Source of the DNA: Sulfurovum sp.
GTDB taxonomy: Bacteria > Campylobacterota > Campylobacteria > Campylobacterales > Sulfurovaceae
Length of the DNA: 64,000 nt
Reading direction: 5' to 3'
Assembly: GCA_016744875.1 (NCBI GenBank)
Contig: JADGDL010000005.1
Coordinates: 5,786 to 69,785, forward strand
In this document: piece after piece, positions 55,572 through 64,000 of the stretch
Layout: each line of letters begins with the position of its first letter
Numbering within the stretch: position 1 is the stretch's first letter
The notes under the pieces: generated by a model
Seen by the model: the letters and a program-made list of their open reading frames with translations, nothing else
Databases searched by the model: none
What the model was told of the DNA's origin: nothing
Made by a program: the position numbers and the translations under genes

Positions 55572-55638
55572 GCTACAAAGTTTAAATATGATAAAATATT
55601 ACAAATAATATAATTTGTGTGGATATCGTGCTTAAATG

Positions 55639-55707
55639 CGACTAGTCGTATGAGCCAACTGCTGAAGTTGTCTCAGTGACAACGTAGTTTTTTGTGCTTT
55701 GCTCAAA
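55639..55707 (-). repeat. multi-hairpin intergenic repeat, copy 3
   Basis: Minus orientation. Stems: TTTG/CAAA around an AGCAAAG-type loop, GTTGTC/GACAAC, CAACT/AGTTG and the perfect palindrome CGACTAGTCG. Reverse complement is nearly the same as copy 2 over the last 49 nt; the changes inside stems are compensated. It lies between metY and metX, antisense to both, 28 nt before the metX ATG. Confidence 0.8.
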
Positions 55708-55734
55708 GAATGTCCTCAAATAAAAAAGTACTTT

Positions 55735-56829
55735 ATGAAAATTGAAACCAAAACTGCACAATTCAGCTCACCATTATACCTGGAGTCAGGACGTATTTTA
55801 GAGCCGTATGAGATCTCTTATGAGACGTACGGTGAGCTTAATGATGATAGCTCTAATGTTGTTTTGATCTGCCATGCATTGAGTGGTTCTCATCATGCAG
55901 CAGGTATATATGAAGGTGAAAGAAAAGCTGGTTGGTGGGATGGACTGATAGGTGATGACAAGGCGATAGACACATCTAAACATTTTGTGATCTGTACGAA
56001 TGTCATAGGTTCCTGTTTTGGTACAACAGGCCCTATGAGCGAGAATTATCCTTCCGAAGATCCCTATAGACTTAAATTCCCTGTTGTAACCATCAAAGAT
56101 ATGGTACGTGCACAGATGCAGCTTCTCTCAGATCTTGGTATCTACCATCTTAAAGCCATTGTCGGTGGTTCCATGGGCGGTATGCAGGCGTTACAATTTG
56201 CCGTGGATTATCCTAACTTTGCAGATGAGATCATCTCTTTGGCTGCAACCTATGCTACTAGACCTTGGACGATGGCATTTAACAAAGTAGCTGTTGAAGC
56301 GATCAGAAGAGACCCGCGTTTTAAGCATGGGAATTATGAGAAAGGCGACTTTAAAGAAGATGGACTTGATGGTCTGGCCATAGGACGCATTGCAGGACAT
56401 ATTTCTTATCTTGCACCAGACTCAATGGATGATAAGTTTGGACGTAATTATGTAAATAATGATGGACTTTTTGAACTCTTTGGACGTTATGAAGTAGAGC
56501 GATACATGGAGTATAATACCAATAATTTTTCACGCATCTTTGATCCGCTTTCATACCTGTATATAGTCAAAGCTATCAATACTTTTAATTTGAGCAGAGG
56601 GTATGACTCTTTACATGAGGCCATTCAGCGTATAAAGGCCAATGTACATCTGATAAGTTTTTCATCAGATTATCTCTTTTTCCCTTCCGAGATGGAGCAT
56701 CTTGCAAATATGATGCAACGTAATGGTCAGTCATATACGTACCTAGAAGTGGAGAGTAATTATGGTCATGATGCTTTTTTGGTTGAGTTGGAGAAATTTG
56801 AAGAGAATATAAAAGAGGTTTTACAATGA
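55735..56829 (+). CDS. metX: homoserine O-acetyltransferase
   Basis: About 364 aa alpha/beta hydrolase-fold enzyme activating homoserine with acetyl-CoA. VLICHALSGSHHAAG, the nucleophile elbow IVGGSMGGMQALQF with its Ser, FGRNYVN, and a C-terminal SNYGHDAFLVE supplying the His are diagnostic. Start at ATG 55735 (MKIETKTAQ) rather than TTG 55699, which lies inside the repeat copy. First gene of a tight run: its stop overlaps xseB (ATGA). Confidence 0.93.
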   Translation: MKIETKTAQFSSPLYLESGRILEPYEISYETYGELNDDSSNVVLICHALSGSHHAAGIYEGERKAGWWDGLIGDDKAIDTSKHFVICTNVIGSCFGTTGPMSENYPSEDPYRLKFPVVTIKDMVRAQMQLLSDLGIYHLKAIVGGSMGGMQALQFAVDYPNFADEIISLAATYATRPWTMAFNKVAVEAIRRDPRFKHGNYEKGDFKEDGLDGLAIGRIAGHISYLAPDSMDDKFGRNYVNNDGLFELFGRYEVERYMEYNTNNFSRIFDPLSYLYIVKAINTFNLSRGYDSLHEAIQRIKANVHLISFSSDYLFFPSEMEHLANMMQRNGQSYTYLEVESNYGHDAFLVELEKFEENIKEVLQ

Positions 56830-57035
56830 AAGAACAAAGTTTTGAAGATAAGTTAGAACACTCAAAAGAGTTGTTGGAAAAATTGATGAATCCGGAGATC
56901 ACTTTAGAAGAGTCAGTGAAGCTTTATGAAGAGGGTTTGAAGAACATCAAAGAAGCACAAACACTCATTGAAGAAGCTAAAACGAAGATCACAATTATAG
57001 AACAAGCCAATCAAAATGTAGGAGAATCTTCCTAA
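56826..57035 (+). CDS. xseB: exodeoxyribonuclease VII small subunit
   Basis: 69 aa, helical hairpin of the XseB family: FEDKLEHSKELLEKLMNPEI, LEESVKLYEEGLKNIKEAQ. Several copies pair with one XseA, which is not in this window. Both ends overlap neighbours (ATGA with metX, TAATG with the nitrilase-like gene), so its dosage is set by this operon. Confidence 0.92.
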   Translation: MKEQSFEDKLEHSKELLEKLMNPEITLEESVKLYEEGLKNIKEAQTLIEEAKTKITIIEQANQNVGESS

Positions 57036-57844
57036 TGGGACAATTGGTTGTAGCAGCACTTCAACTACCAACACTGGGTATGAATGCTACAAGACTTGAG
57101 TATTACCTAAAACAAGCCAAACAAAGAGATGCCGATATTGTACTCCTTGGTGAATATGTGCTAAATCATTTTTTTAAAGAGTTTGCTACGATGTCACCAA
57201 ATATGGTCAAAGAGCAGACACGTAAACATACAGAACTACTCAAAAGTCTTGCACAAAAGTATGACATCATTTTTATAGCACCTATTATCATCACTAAAAA
57301 AGATGGCTATCATAAAACAATTGTGAAGATCTCTGCTAAAACCACTAAGTATTATGAACAACAGATCTTATTGCCTTATGGTCACTGGAATGAAAAAAAG
57401 TTCTTTGCCAATAAAGTGGCACCACTTAAAGATACTATGACCTTTAGTCTAAAAGGTTTTAAAATCATGGTAATGGCAGGGTTTGAACTGCACTTTGATC
57501 CTTTTTGGCAAAAGGTGACTGAGAAAAAAGTAGATCTGGTCTTACTTCCTACTGCATCTACTTTTGGATCGCATAATCGCTGGAGAGAGATCATTAAAAC
57601 AAAAGCTTTTTTACATGGTTGTTATATACTTAGAGCAAATCGTTTGGGGGAATACAGTGATGATGAAGTCAAATGGAAGTTTTATGGTGATACGATGTTA
57701 GTGAATCCAGAAGGTGAAGTCGAGATGATGCTTGAAGATAAAGAGTCTATGCTTGTAGAAGTGATAGATAAGAGTGAAATACTTGAGCACAGAAAATCTT
57801 GGGGTTTTGAGAAAGAACTAAAATTACGTGAGGACTTGGTATGA
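57035..57844 (+). CDS. carbon-nitrogen hydrolase family protein, catalytic residues lost
   Basis: 269 aa nitrilase-superfamily fold. The catalytic Glu is kept as Glu40 (LLGEYVLNHFF). At the place of the nucleophile the family has Cys in an ICYDxRFP block; here it reads MAGFELHFDPF, so the slot is Gly149. The usual Lys before LxP appears as Gln109 (YYEQQILLPYG). The only Cys in the protein is Cys196, in the late HGCYILRANR block. The fold is likely intact but hydrolase activity is unlikely. Lies in a metX-xseB-this-thiF run with overlapping ends. Confidence 0.85.
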   Translation: MGQLVVAALQLPTLGMNATRLEYYLKQAKQRDADIVLLGEYVLNHFFKEFATMSPNMVKEQTRKHTELLKSLAQKYDIIFIAPIIITKKDGYHKTIVKISAKTTKYYEQQILLPYGHWNEKKFFANKVAPLKDTMTFSLKGFKIMVMAGFELHFDPFWQKVTEKKVDLVLLPTASTFGSHNRWREIIKTKAFLHGCYILRANRLGEYSDDEVKWKFYGDTMLVNPEGEVEMMLEDKESMLVEVIDKSEILEHRKSWGFEKELKLREDLV

Positions 57845-58515
57845 CACAAGGTGAATATTTTAATAGACAGATCCAACTTTGGGGTTCAACTGCACAGCAG
57901 AGTTTAGAAAAGAAGAAGATCGCTATTATCGGTTCGGGTGGACTTGGTTGTACGTTGGCTATGGCACTGGGAACTTCTGGTATAGGTGAGATCCATATGG
58001 TGGATTTCGATACGGTATCTTCTCATAATATACATAGACAGATCGCTTTTACACTAGACGATGAGGGGAAGAACAAAGCCAAAGTAGTGACTGCCCTTTT
58101 AGAACGTAAAAATCCTTTTGTTAAAGCGATTGCTTTTGATATGCCTTTTGATGATTTTAAAGGGATGGGTAACAGTTATGATCTTATACTGGATGCAACA
58201 GATAATCTTCCTGTAAGAGGGGAGATAAATGCCTATGCGAGGGAGACAGATACACCATGGATCTATGCAAGTGTTGAAGAGTTCAACGGACAGGTATGTT
58301 TCTTTGACAAGGCTGACTTTAAAGTGTTTAATATATCGGATCATAAGCCAGGGGGTATTACTGCACCTATTGTAATGCATATAGGTTCTTTACAGGCAAA
58401 CTTGGCTTTACGTTATCTTGCCGGACTCACTGTCGCTAAAGATAAACTCTATTATTTACACTTTAATGATGAAGGTGAATTGATCACACAAAAATTTGGC
58501 ATGCCAAAAGCCTAA
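57841..58515 (+). CDS. ThiF/MoeB-type E1-like adenylyltransferase
   Basis: 224 aa. ATP-binding GSGGLGCTLAMAL, the DFDTVSSHNIHRQI loop and LDATDNLPVRGEIN are the ThiF/MoeB/HesA hallmarks. It activates the C-terminus of a small ubiquitin-like sulfur carrier (ThiS or MoaD) by adenylation. No CxxC zinc pairs and no rhodanese domain are seen, so it is a minimal form. The start overlaps the preceding gene (ATGA). Confidence 0.85.
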   Translation: MTQGEYFNRQIQLWGSTAQQSLEKKKIAIIGSGGLGCTLAMALGTSGIGEIHMVDFDTVSSHNIHRQIAFTLDDEGKNKAKVVTALLERKNPFVKAIAFDMPFDDFKGMGNSYDLILDATDNLPVRGEINAYARETDTPWIYASVEEFNGQVCFFDKADFKVFNISDHKPGGITAPIVMHIGSLQANLALRYLAGLTVAKDKLYYLHFNDEGELITQKFGMPKA

Positions 58516-58529
58516 GAGAAGGAGACAAA

Positions 58530-58871
58530 ATGAAAATAAGATTACTAATTTTTATTGCAATGGCACTATTATTGAGTGCCTGTACACAAGAGACACAAAA
58601 TTCTTTAAGCCGTTCACTGCAGAATTGGACTGGAACCAATGGTGTTCTAGATATTTATGCCGGAGACAAGCTTGTACATAGGTTTATCAAAATTGATAAA
58701 CTTTCAACTGCTTACGGTAGTAATGATAATAAAATGAGACCATATCGCTACGGGTATGGATATGATGATATCAATTTAAATTATGTGAGAGATCAAAATG
58801 AGCAGAAAGTCTATTTTGAATTTTCAGACTATTCGACATCATATATATTTTACGAACGTAACACGAAATAA
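58530..58871 (+). CDS. small lipoprotein (113 aa)
   Basis: Signal peptide with lipobox LSAC (Cys18). The mature part is not recognised; it contains WTGTNGVLDIYAGDKLVHRF, which resembles a beta-strand pair, and a Tyr/Gly patch (RPYRYGYGYDD) like those of two other proteins in the window. AGAAGGAGAC precedes the ATG. Between the ThiF gene and ridA, likely part of the same transcript. Confidence 0.7.
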   Translation: MKIRLLIFIAMALLLSACTQETQNSLSRSLQNWTGTNGVLDIYAGDKLVHRFIKIDKLSTAYGSNDNKMRPYRYGYGYDDINLNYVRDQNEQKVYFEFSDYSTSYIFYERNTK

Positions 58872-58883
58872 AGGAGAAGAATT

Positions 58884-59273
58884 ATGAAATTTATATCGAC
58901 AATAGAAGCTCCCCAAGCAATAGGCCCTTATTCACAGGCTATTGAAGTTAATGGTATGATCTATACGTCAGGACAGATAGCATTGACGCCAGAAGGTGTT
59001 ATGGAAGCCCAAGATGTAGAAAATCAAACACACCAGGTAATGAAAAACCTTTTTTATGTATTGAAAGAAGCAGACGCAGGCTTCAGTGATGTCATTAAAA
59101 CAACTATATTTTTAGCGGACATGAATGACTTTGAAAAAGTGAATGCAATCTATGCACATTATTTTGGTGAGCATAAACCAGTAAGGAGTACAGTTGCTGT
59201 AAAAACACTGCCTAAAAATGCACTTGTTGAGATCGATTGTATTGCATTGGGTGGAGCACATGCTCATTTTTAA
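58884..59273 (+). CDS. ridA: RidA family protein
   Basis: 129 aa trimeric enamine/imine deaminase. EAPQAIGPYSQAIEVNG at the start, YTSGQIAL, and near the end VRSTVAVKTLPKNALVEIDC with the conserved Arg that binds the carboxylate. Protects PLP enzymes by hydrolysing 2-aminoacrylate. AAAGGAGAAG precedes the ATG. Confidence 0.95.
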   Translation: MKFISTIEAPQAIGPYSQAIEVNGMIYTSGQIALTPEGVMEAQDVENQTHQVMKNLFYVLKEADAGFSDVIKTTIFLADMNDFEKVNAIYAHYFGEHKPVRSTVAVKTLPKNALVEIDCIALGGAHAHF

Positions 59274-59327
59274 TCAAATCCTTTTAAATAGGAGTGAAGT
59301 TTAAAAAAATATTAAACTCTATTTGGA

Positions 59328-59333
59328 TATAAT
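59328..59333 (+). promoter_or_regulatory. predicted -10 element for rplU-rpmA
   Basis: TATAAT 42 nt before the rplU ATG, leaving an about 35 nt leader with an AAAGGAT ribosome site. Confidence 0.55.
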
Positions 59334-59375
59334 CACGAACTTTTTAAAAAACATAGTATAAGTAAAGGATTTGCA

Positions 59376-59681
59376 ATGTACGCAATCATTAAAGCAAGTG
59401 GTCAACAATTCAAAGTTCAAGAGGGTGATATCATCTGTTTTGACAAAATGGACCTTGAACCAAAAGCAGCAGTAGAATTTAAAGAAGTTCTAGCATTAGA
59501 CAATGGTGAATTAACTGTAGGAGCTCCTTTTGTGGAGGGTGCTGTAGTTAAAGGTGAAGTGATCAATGAAGGTAGAGATAAAAAAGTTATCATCTACAAA
59601 AAAAGAAGAAGAAAAGATTCAAAACTTAAAAGAGGTTTCAGAAGAGACTTTACTAGAGTTAGAATTACTAAAATAGCATAA
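59376..59681 (+). CDS. rplU: 50S ribosomal protein L21
   Basis: 101 aa. Standard start [24 protein letters not shown] and the basic C-terminus [16 protein letters not shown]. Pairs with rpmA, 12 bp downstream, as in nearly all bacteria. Confidence 0.98.
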   Translation: MYAIIKASGQQFKVQEGDIICFDKMDLEPKAAVEFKEVLALDNGELTVGAPFVEGAVVKGEVINEGRDKKVIIYKKRRRKDSKLKRGFRRDFTRVRITKIA

Positions 59682-59693
59682 GGAGCGTTTGAT

Positions 59694-59948
59694 ATGGCAC
59701 ACAAAAAAGGACAGGGGTCCACTCAGAATAACCGTGATTCAGCTGGACGTCGTTTAGGCGTTAAAAAATTTGGTGGTGAAGCAGTTATCCCAGGTAACAT
59801 TATCATCAGACAAAGAGGAACTAAAGTTCACCCAGGTAATGGTGTAGGAATGGGTAAAGACCATACTATATTTGCACTTATTGAAGGTGTAGTTAAATTT
59901 GATAACAGAACTGCTAGTCAGAAGAAAGTATCAGTAGTACCTGCATAG
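59694..59948 (+). CDS. rpmA: 50S ribosomal protein L27
   Basis: 84 aa. Begins directly with [18 protein letters not shown], without the cleaved extension seen in Firmicutes, and contains [18 protein letters not shown]. Its N-terminus reaches the peptidyl-transferase centre. Followed by two tandem hairpins. Confidence 0.98.
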   Translation: MAHKKGQGSTQNNRDSAGRRLGVKKFGGEAVIPGNIIIRQRGTKVHPGNGVGMGKDHTIFALIEGVVKFDNRTASQKKVSVVPA

Positions 59949-59955
59949 TCATCTC

Positions 59956-60004
59956 TTAGTCTGAATCTTTTCAGACTAAAGACTTTGAATCATCAGAGTC
60001 TTTT
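59956..60004 (+). terminator. tandem rho-independent terminators after rpmA
   Basis: First hairpin 59956-59979 has a perfect 10 bp stem TTAGTCTGAA/TTCAGACTAA. The second (59979-60002) has AAGACT/AGTCTT with an inner TGA/TCA and ends in TTTT. They share the A at the junction, so only one may form at a time. Confidence 0.75.
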
Positions 60005-60047
60005 CCCCTCATTTTATTTTTTATAGTAAGTATTCCCCTAATTTAGG

Positions 60048-60053
60048 TATAAT
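60048..60053 (+). promoter_or_regulatory. predicted -10 element for obgE
   Basis: TATAAT preceded by GG, 62 nt before the obgE ATG and after the rpmA terminators, so obgE-proB-fmt-birA-parA has its own promoter. Confidence 0.5.
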
Positions 60054-60115
60054 TCTCTAATTCATTTCCATCCAAAGTTAAAAGATGGTTTTTCATAGAT
60101 TTAAAGGTTTAATAG

Positions 60116-61228
60116 ATGTTTGTAGATAGTGTAGAATTGATGATTTCTTCAGGTAAAGGTGGGCCAGGTTCCATCTCTTTTTTGACTGAAAAGTTTGTTG
60201 TAAATGGTGGTCCTGATGGTGGTGATGGCGGTCGTGGAGGTTCTGTATTTTTTAAAGTAGATAACAACACAGATACACTCTCATCACTACGTGGTCGTAA
60301 TCATATGAAAGCAGAAAATGGTAAGCCGGGAGAAGGCCGTAAATGTTACGGACGTAAAGGTGAAGATATGTTTATCACAGTTCCTCCCGGAACGACAGTG
60401 GTAGATATGGAGACAGGTGAAGAGCTAATGGACCTTGTGAATGAGGGTGATGTGATTCCTTTTTTAGAAGGAGGTAAGGGCGGTTTGGGAAATATGCACT
60501 TTAAATCTTCGTCCAACCAAAGACCAACATATGCCCAACCAGGATTGCCGGGTATCACAAAAGAGGTAAGACTTGAGATGAAACTCATCGCAGATGTTGG
60601 TCTTGTCGGCTATCCAAATGTAGGAAAATCAACACTCATTTCAACACTTTCAAATGCAAGACCGCAAGTAGCAAACTACGAGTTCACAACATTAACACCA
60701 AAGCTTGGTGTTGTGCATATGGGTGAGTATGACTCATATATGATGGCAGATATCCCTGGTATCATAGAAGGTGCAAGTGATGGTAGAGGACTTGGACTTG
60801 AGTTTTTAAAGCATATTGAGCGCACCAAGACACTTTTACTGCTTATCGATGCAGCGAATTATAGAGAGATGAAGTATCAGTATGAGACACTGTTGGTTGA
60901 GTTACATCGATATTCTGAAACACTTGCAATGAGAAAACATGCTATCGTCATTACTAAAATTGATGCACTCACAGCAGAAGAAGTGAATGTGTTAACAGAG
61001 ACTTTTTTAGCAGATATTGAGCTTGAAGCAAACGATACACTTCCGCAGTATAAAACCAATGAAAATTATATCTCTTATGGATTTAAAAAAGACTTTGGTG
61101 TGGCGCTTCCTCAGGAAAAACCACTGTTCGTTCTACCTATCTCATCTGTTGCACATATCAACACTGAAGCGTTACGATATGCCTTGGGTGGTTTTATTAA
61201 TAATGTGAAAGAAGAAGACGAAGTATAA
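60116..61228 (+). CDS. obgE: GTPase ObgE/CgtA
   Basis: 370 aa essential GTPase in 50S assembly and stringent response. Gly-rich Obg domain ([21 protein letters not shown]) at 1-158, then the G domain with [31 protein letters not shown] and TKID. The short C-terminal tail is acidic. Downstream of rpmA, as in most bacteria. proB follows 1 nt later. Confidence 0.97.
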   Translation: MFVDSVELMISSGKGGPGSISFLTEKFVVNGGPDGGDGGRGGSVFFKVDNNTDTLSSLRGRNHMKAENGKPGEGRKCYGRKGEDMFITVPPGTTVVDMETGEELMDLVNEGDVIPFLEGGKGGLGNMHFKSSSNQRPTYAQPGLPGITKEVRLEMKLIADVGLVGYPNVGKSTLISTLSNARPQVANYEFTTLTPKLGVVHMGEYDSYMMADIPGIIEGASDGRGLGLEFLKHIERTKTLLLLIDAANYREMKYQYETLLVELHRYSETLAMRKHAIVITKIDALTAEEVNVLTETFLADIELEANDTLPQYKTNENYISYGFKKDFGVALPQEKPLFVLPISSVAHINTEALRYALGGFINNVKEEDEV

Positions 61229-61229
61229 A

Positions 61230-61997
61230 ATGGATAATCAACGTATAGTTATTAAGGTCGGTTCTCATGTCTTGACAGAGGATGGTGAAGTGGCTAAAAC
61301 ACGTATGCTGGCACTAGTTCAGTTCATTGCAGAGCTTAAGGCACATCATAACGAAGTCATTTTGGTAAGTTCAGGGGCAGTGGCAGCTGGATTTACACTT
61401 CTTCCTTTAGGGAGAGATACTGTTGCAAACAGACAAGCTTTGGCAGCAATAGGGCAGCCTTTACTACTTAAAATGTATCAAGAGAAATTTGCTAAATTCG
61501 GACTTCTTTGCTCACAGGTACTTTTATCTGCAGATGTGTTTGAAACACCGAAACATGTAAATCACGCAAAAGTTGCAATAGATACACTTTTGGAAAACAA
61601 TGTAGTACCGATCATTAATGAAAATGATACAGTGAGTATCGAAGAGTTGGTATTTGGAGATAATGATAGACTTTCTGCACATGTAACCCATTACTTCAAT
61701 GCGGACTTACTTGTGATACTCTCAGACATTGATGCTTTTTATGACAAGGACCCAAATAAATACAGTGATGCAAAACGCAGAGAAGTAGTGACTGGCATAC
61801 TAGAAGAAGAGTTAACTGCAGACCATACACCCAATAATGAATTTGCTACCGGGGGTATAGTAACAAAACTTCAATCAGCAGATTTTTTAATGAAACACAA
61901 CAGAGAAATGTTTCTGGCTTCAGGATTTGATCTTTCCGATGTAAAATCCTACTTAATCGATAGTGAACACAATGGTGGAACACTTTTTAAATCTTAA
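61230..61997 (+). CDS. proB: glutamate 5-kinase
   Basis: 255 aa, amino-acid kinase fold only: [42 protein letters not shown] and [12 protein letters not shown]. The C-terminal PUA domain present in E. coli ProB (367 aa) is absent, a known short form. First step of proline synthesis; proA is not here. It starts 1 nt after obgE, so the two are tightly coupled. Confidence 0.95.
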   Translation: MDNQRIVIKVGSHVLTEDGEVAKTRMLALVQFIAELKAHHNEVILVSSGAVAAGFTLLPLGRDTVANRQALAAIGQPLLLKMYQEKFAKFGLLCSQVLLSADVFETPKHVNHAKVAIDTLLENNVVPIINENDTVSIEELVFGDNDRLSAHVTHYFNADLLVILSDIDAFYDKDPNKYSDAKRREVVTGILEEELTADHTPNNEFATGGIVTKLQSADFLMKHNREMFLASGFDLSDVKSYLIDSEHNGGTLFKS

Positions 61998-62018
61998 TTT
62001 ACATCAAAGAAGAATACT

Positions 62019-62913
62019 ATGACATATAAAATAGTCTACATGGGTACACCACACTATGCAAAAGAGATACTTGAAACACTGATAAACGCTACAGATATGG
62101 AAGTCTCATTAGTCCTTACCCAACCAGATCGTCCAGTAGGACGTAAGAAGGTTTTGACAGCTCCTCCTGTCAAATCTTTGGCAGTTGAACATCATATTGA
62201 AGTCTTACAGCCAAACCGTTTGAGCGATGAAGGTATCTTTGAAGCTATCGAGGCAGAGAAACCTGATTTTATCATTGTTGCAGCATTTGGACAGATCCTT
62301 CCCAAAAATATACTTGATATTGCACCTTGTATTAATCTACATGCTTCACTTTTACCACAGTATAGGGGTGCTTCACCCGTACAGCAGTCCTTACTTAATG
62401 GTGATGGAAAGTCAGGTGTGACCTCTATGATGATGGAAGAGGGGCTTGATACGGGAGATATACTTGAAATGATCGAGTTTGAAATACCCAGAGAAATGAG
62501 ATTACATGCTCTGATGCAGCAGCTGACAGAGGATGCGTCCGGACTTACTTTAAGTACAATTAGAAGTTTTGAAAATATCAAGCCTGTTAAACAAGACGAG
62601 AGCCAGGCAACATTATGTAAAAAGATCAAAAAAGCTGATGGTGAAGTGGATTTTGAAGATGCTTCTTTGGTTTATAATAAATATAGAGCATTTGAAGGAT
62701 GGCCAGGCATATTTTCTGCCAACGGTACAAAGATAGATGGTGTGACTTTGGTTGATGCTACATCCAAGCATAGATGTTTTGAGATACTCTCTTTTGAAAA
62801 TGATGCAGTGCATGTCGGATGTACTGTGGGTGCTTTGAAAATAGATACACTACAACCAGCATCTAAAAAAGCGATGTCAGCAAAAGCATATTGTGTAGGG
62901 AGGGGACTGAAAA

Positions 62914-62933
<20 letters not shown>
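62019..62933 (+). CDS. fmt: methionyl-tRNA formyltransferase
   Basis: 304 aa. YMGTPHYAKEIL and VLTQPDRPVGRKK at the start, the folate site SLLPQYRGASPVQQSLLNGD with catalytic His in INLHASLLP, and a C-terminal OB-like domain containing FEGWPGIFS. Formylates initiator Met-tRNA. 21 bp after proB. birA begins inside its 3' end. Confidence 0.97.

Positions 62934-64000
<1,067 letters not shown>

Noticed and set aside
55699..55734. Upstream TTG start of metX
   Set aside because: It lies in repeat copy 3, has no ribosome site, and adds residues not typical of MetX.

Overview
The window is AT-rich (low-GC), dense bacterial chromosome, best explained as a member of the Campylobacterota (former Epsilonproteobacteria), probably close to Sulfurovum or Sulfurimonas. 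The support is gene order and gene type: mreB-clpX-lpxA-fabZ, a QueH-type queuosine enzyme, a BirA without DNA-binding domain, a ProB without PUA domain, obgE-proB-fmt-birA-parA, and a NavAb-like sodium channel. The genus is inference. No tRNA, rRNA, CRISPR array or insertion sequence was seen.

Layout. 1-5.4 kb (minus): cell shape, proteolysis and lipid A (mreB fragment, clpX, lpxA, fabZ, queH, lpxB). 5.4-16.9 kb: SixA-like phosphatase, NhaC antiporter, L,D-transpeptidase, galE, a PqiA-like membrane protein, TauE exporter, uvrA, DUF445, a CZB zinc protein, xth. 16.9-25.5 kb: ankyrin protein, small unknowns, ychF, KefB-type antiporter, pepA, a stand-alone trpB with a structured leader, a metallophosphoesterase. 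25.6-31.2 kb: lipoprotein, FAD oxidoreductase, methyltransferases, hydrolase, a secreted protein with duplicated Cys modules, DUF1289-YaeQ-epimerase. 31.2-34.9 kb: the loosest stretch, with a methyltransferase, decayed ORFs, a cold-shock ORF without a start codon, and the Nav channel. 34.9-45.9 kb: YchJ, glycosyltransferase, hydrolases, a secreted triple-repeat protein, a SRPBCC+GyrI fusion, nitroreductase, cutA, LMW-PTP, mltB-rlmH-dksA-like-membrane protein-dus, a membrane protein behind an FNR-like box, a beta-barrel. 46-50.7 kb: EPS export and control (Wzc kinase, CpsB-type phosphatase, Wza-like lipoprotein) and a DAGK-family gene. 50.7-54.2 kb: pqiA (split in two), pqiB, pqiC. 54.2-58.5 kb: metY, metX, xseB, a catalytically impaired nitrilase homologue, and a ThiF/MoeB E1. 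58.5-64 kb: lipoprotein, ridA, rplU-rpmA, obgE-proB-fmt-birA-parA.

Points most worth a second look: (1) three dispersed copies of a ~70 bp multi-hairpin intergenic repeat whose stems are kept by compensatory changes; (2) an abrupt join near 63.87-63.89 kb where parA runs into the reversed 3' part of a heme O synthase (cyoE/ctaB) gene, probably an assembly chimera or a breakpoint; (3) a nitrilase-family protein that has lost its catalytic Cys and probably its Lys; (4) three genes with TATAAT exactly 6 nt before ATG and no Shine-Dalgarno, i.e. likely leaderless; (5) a perfect FNR-type palindrome centred at about -41.5 of a good promoter; (6) a complete cold-shock domain with no usable start codon; (7) two unrelated secreted proteins built of tandem Cys-bounded helical modules.
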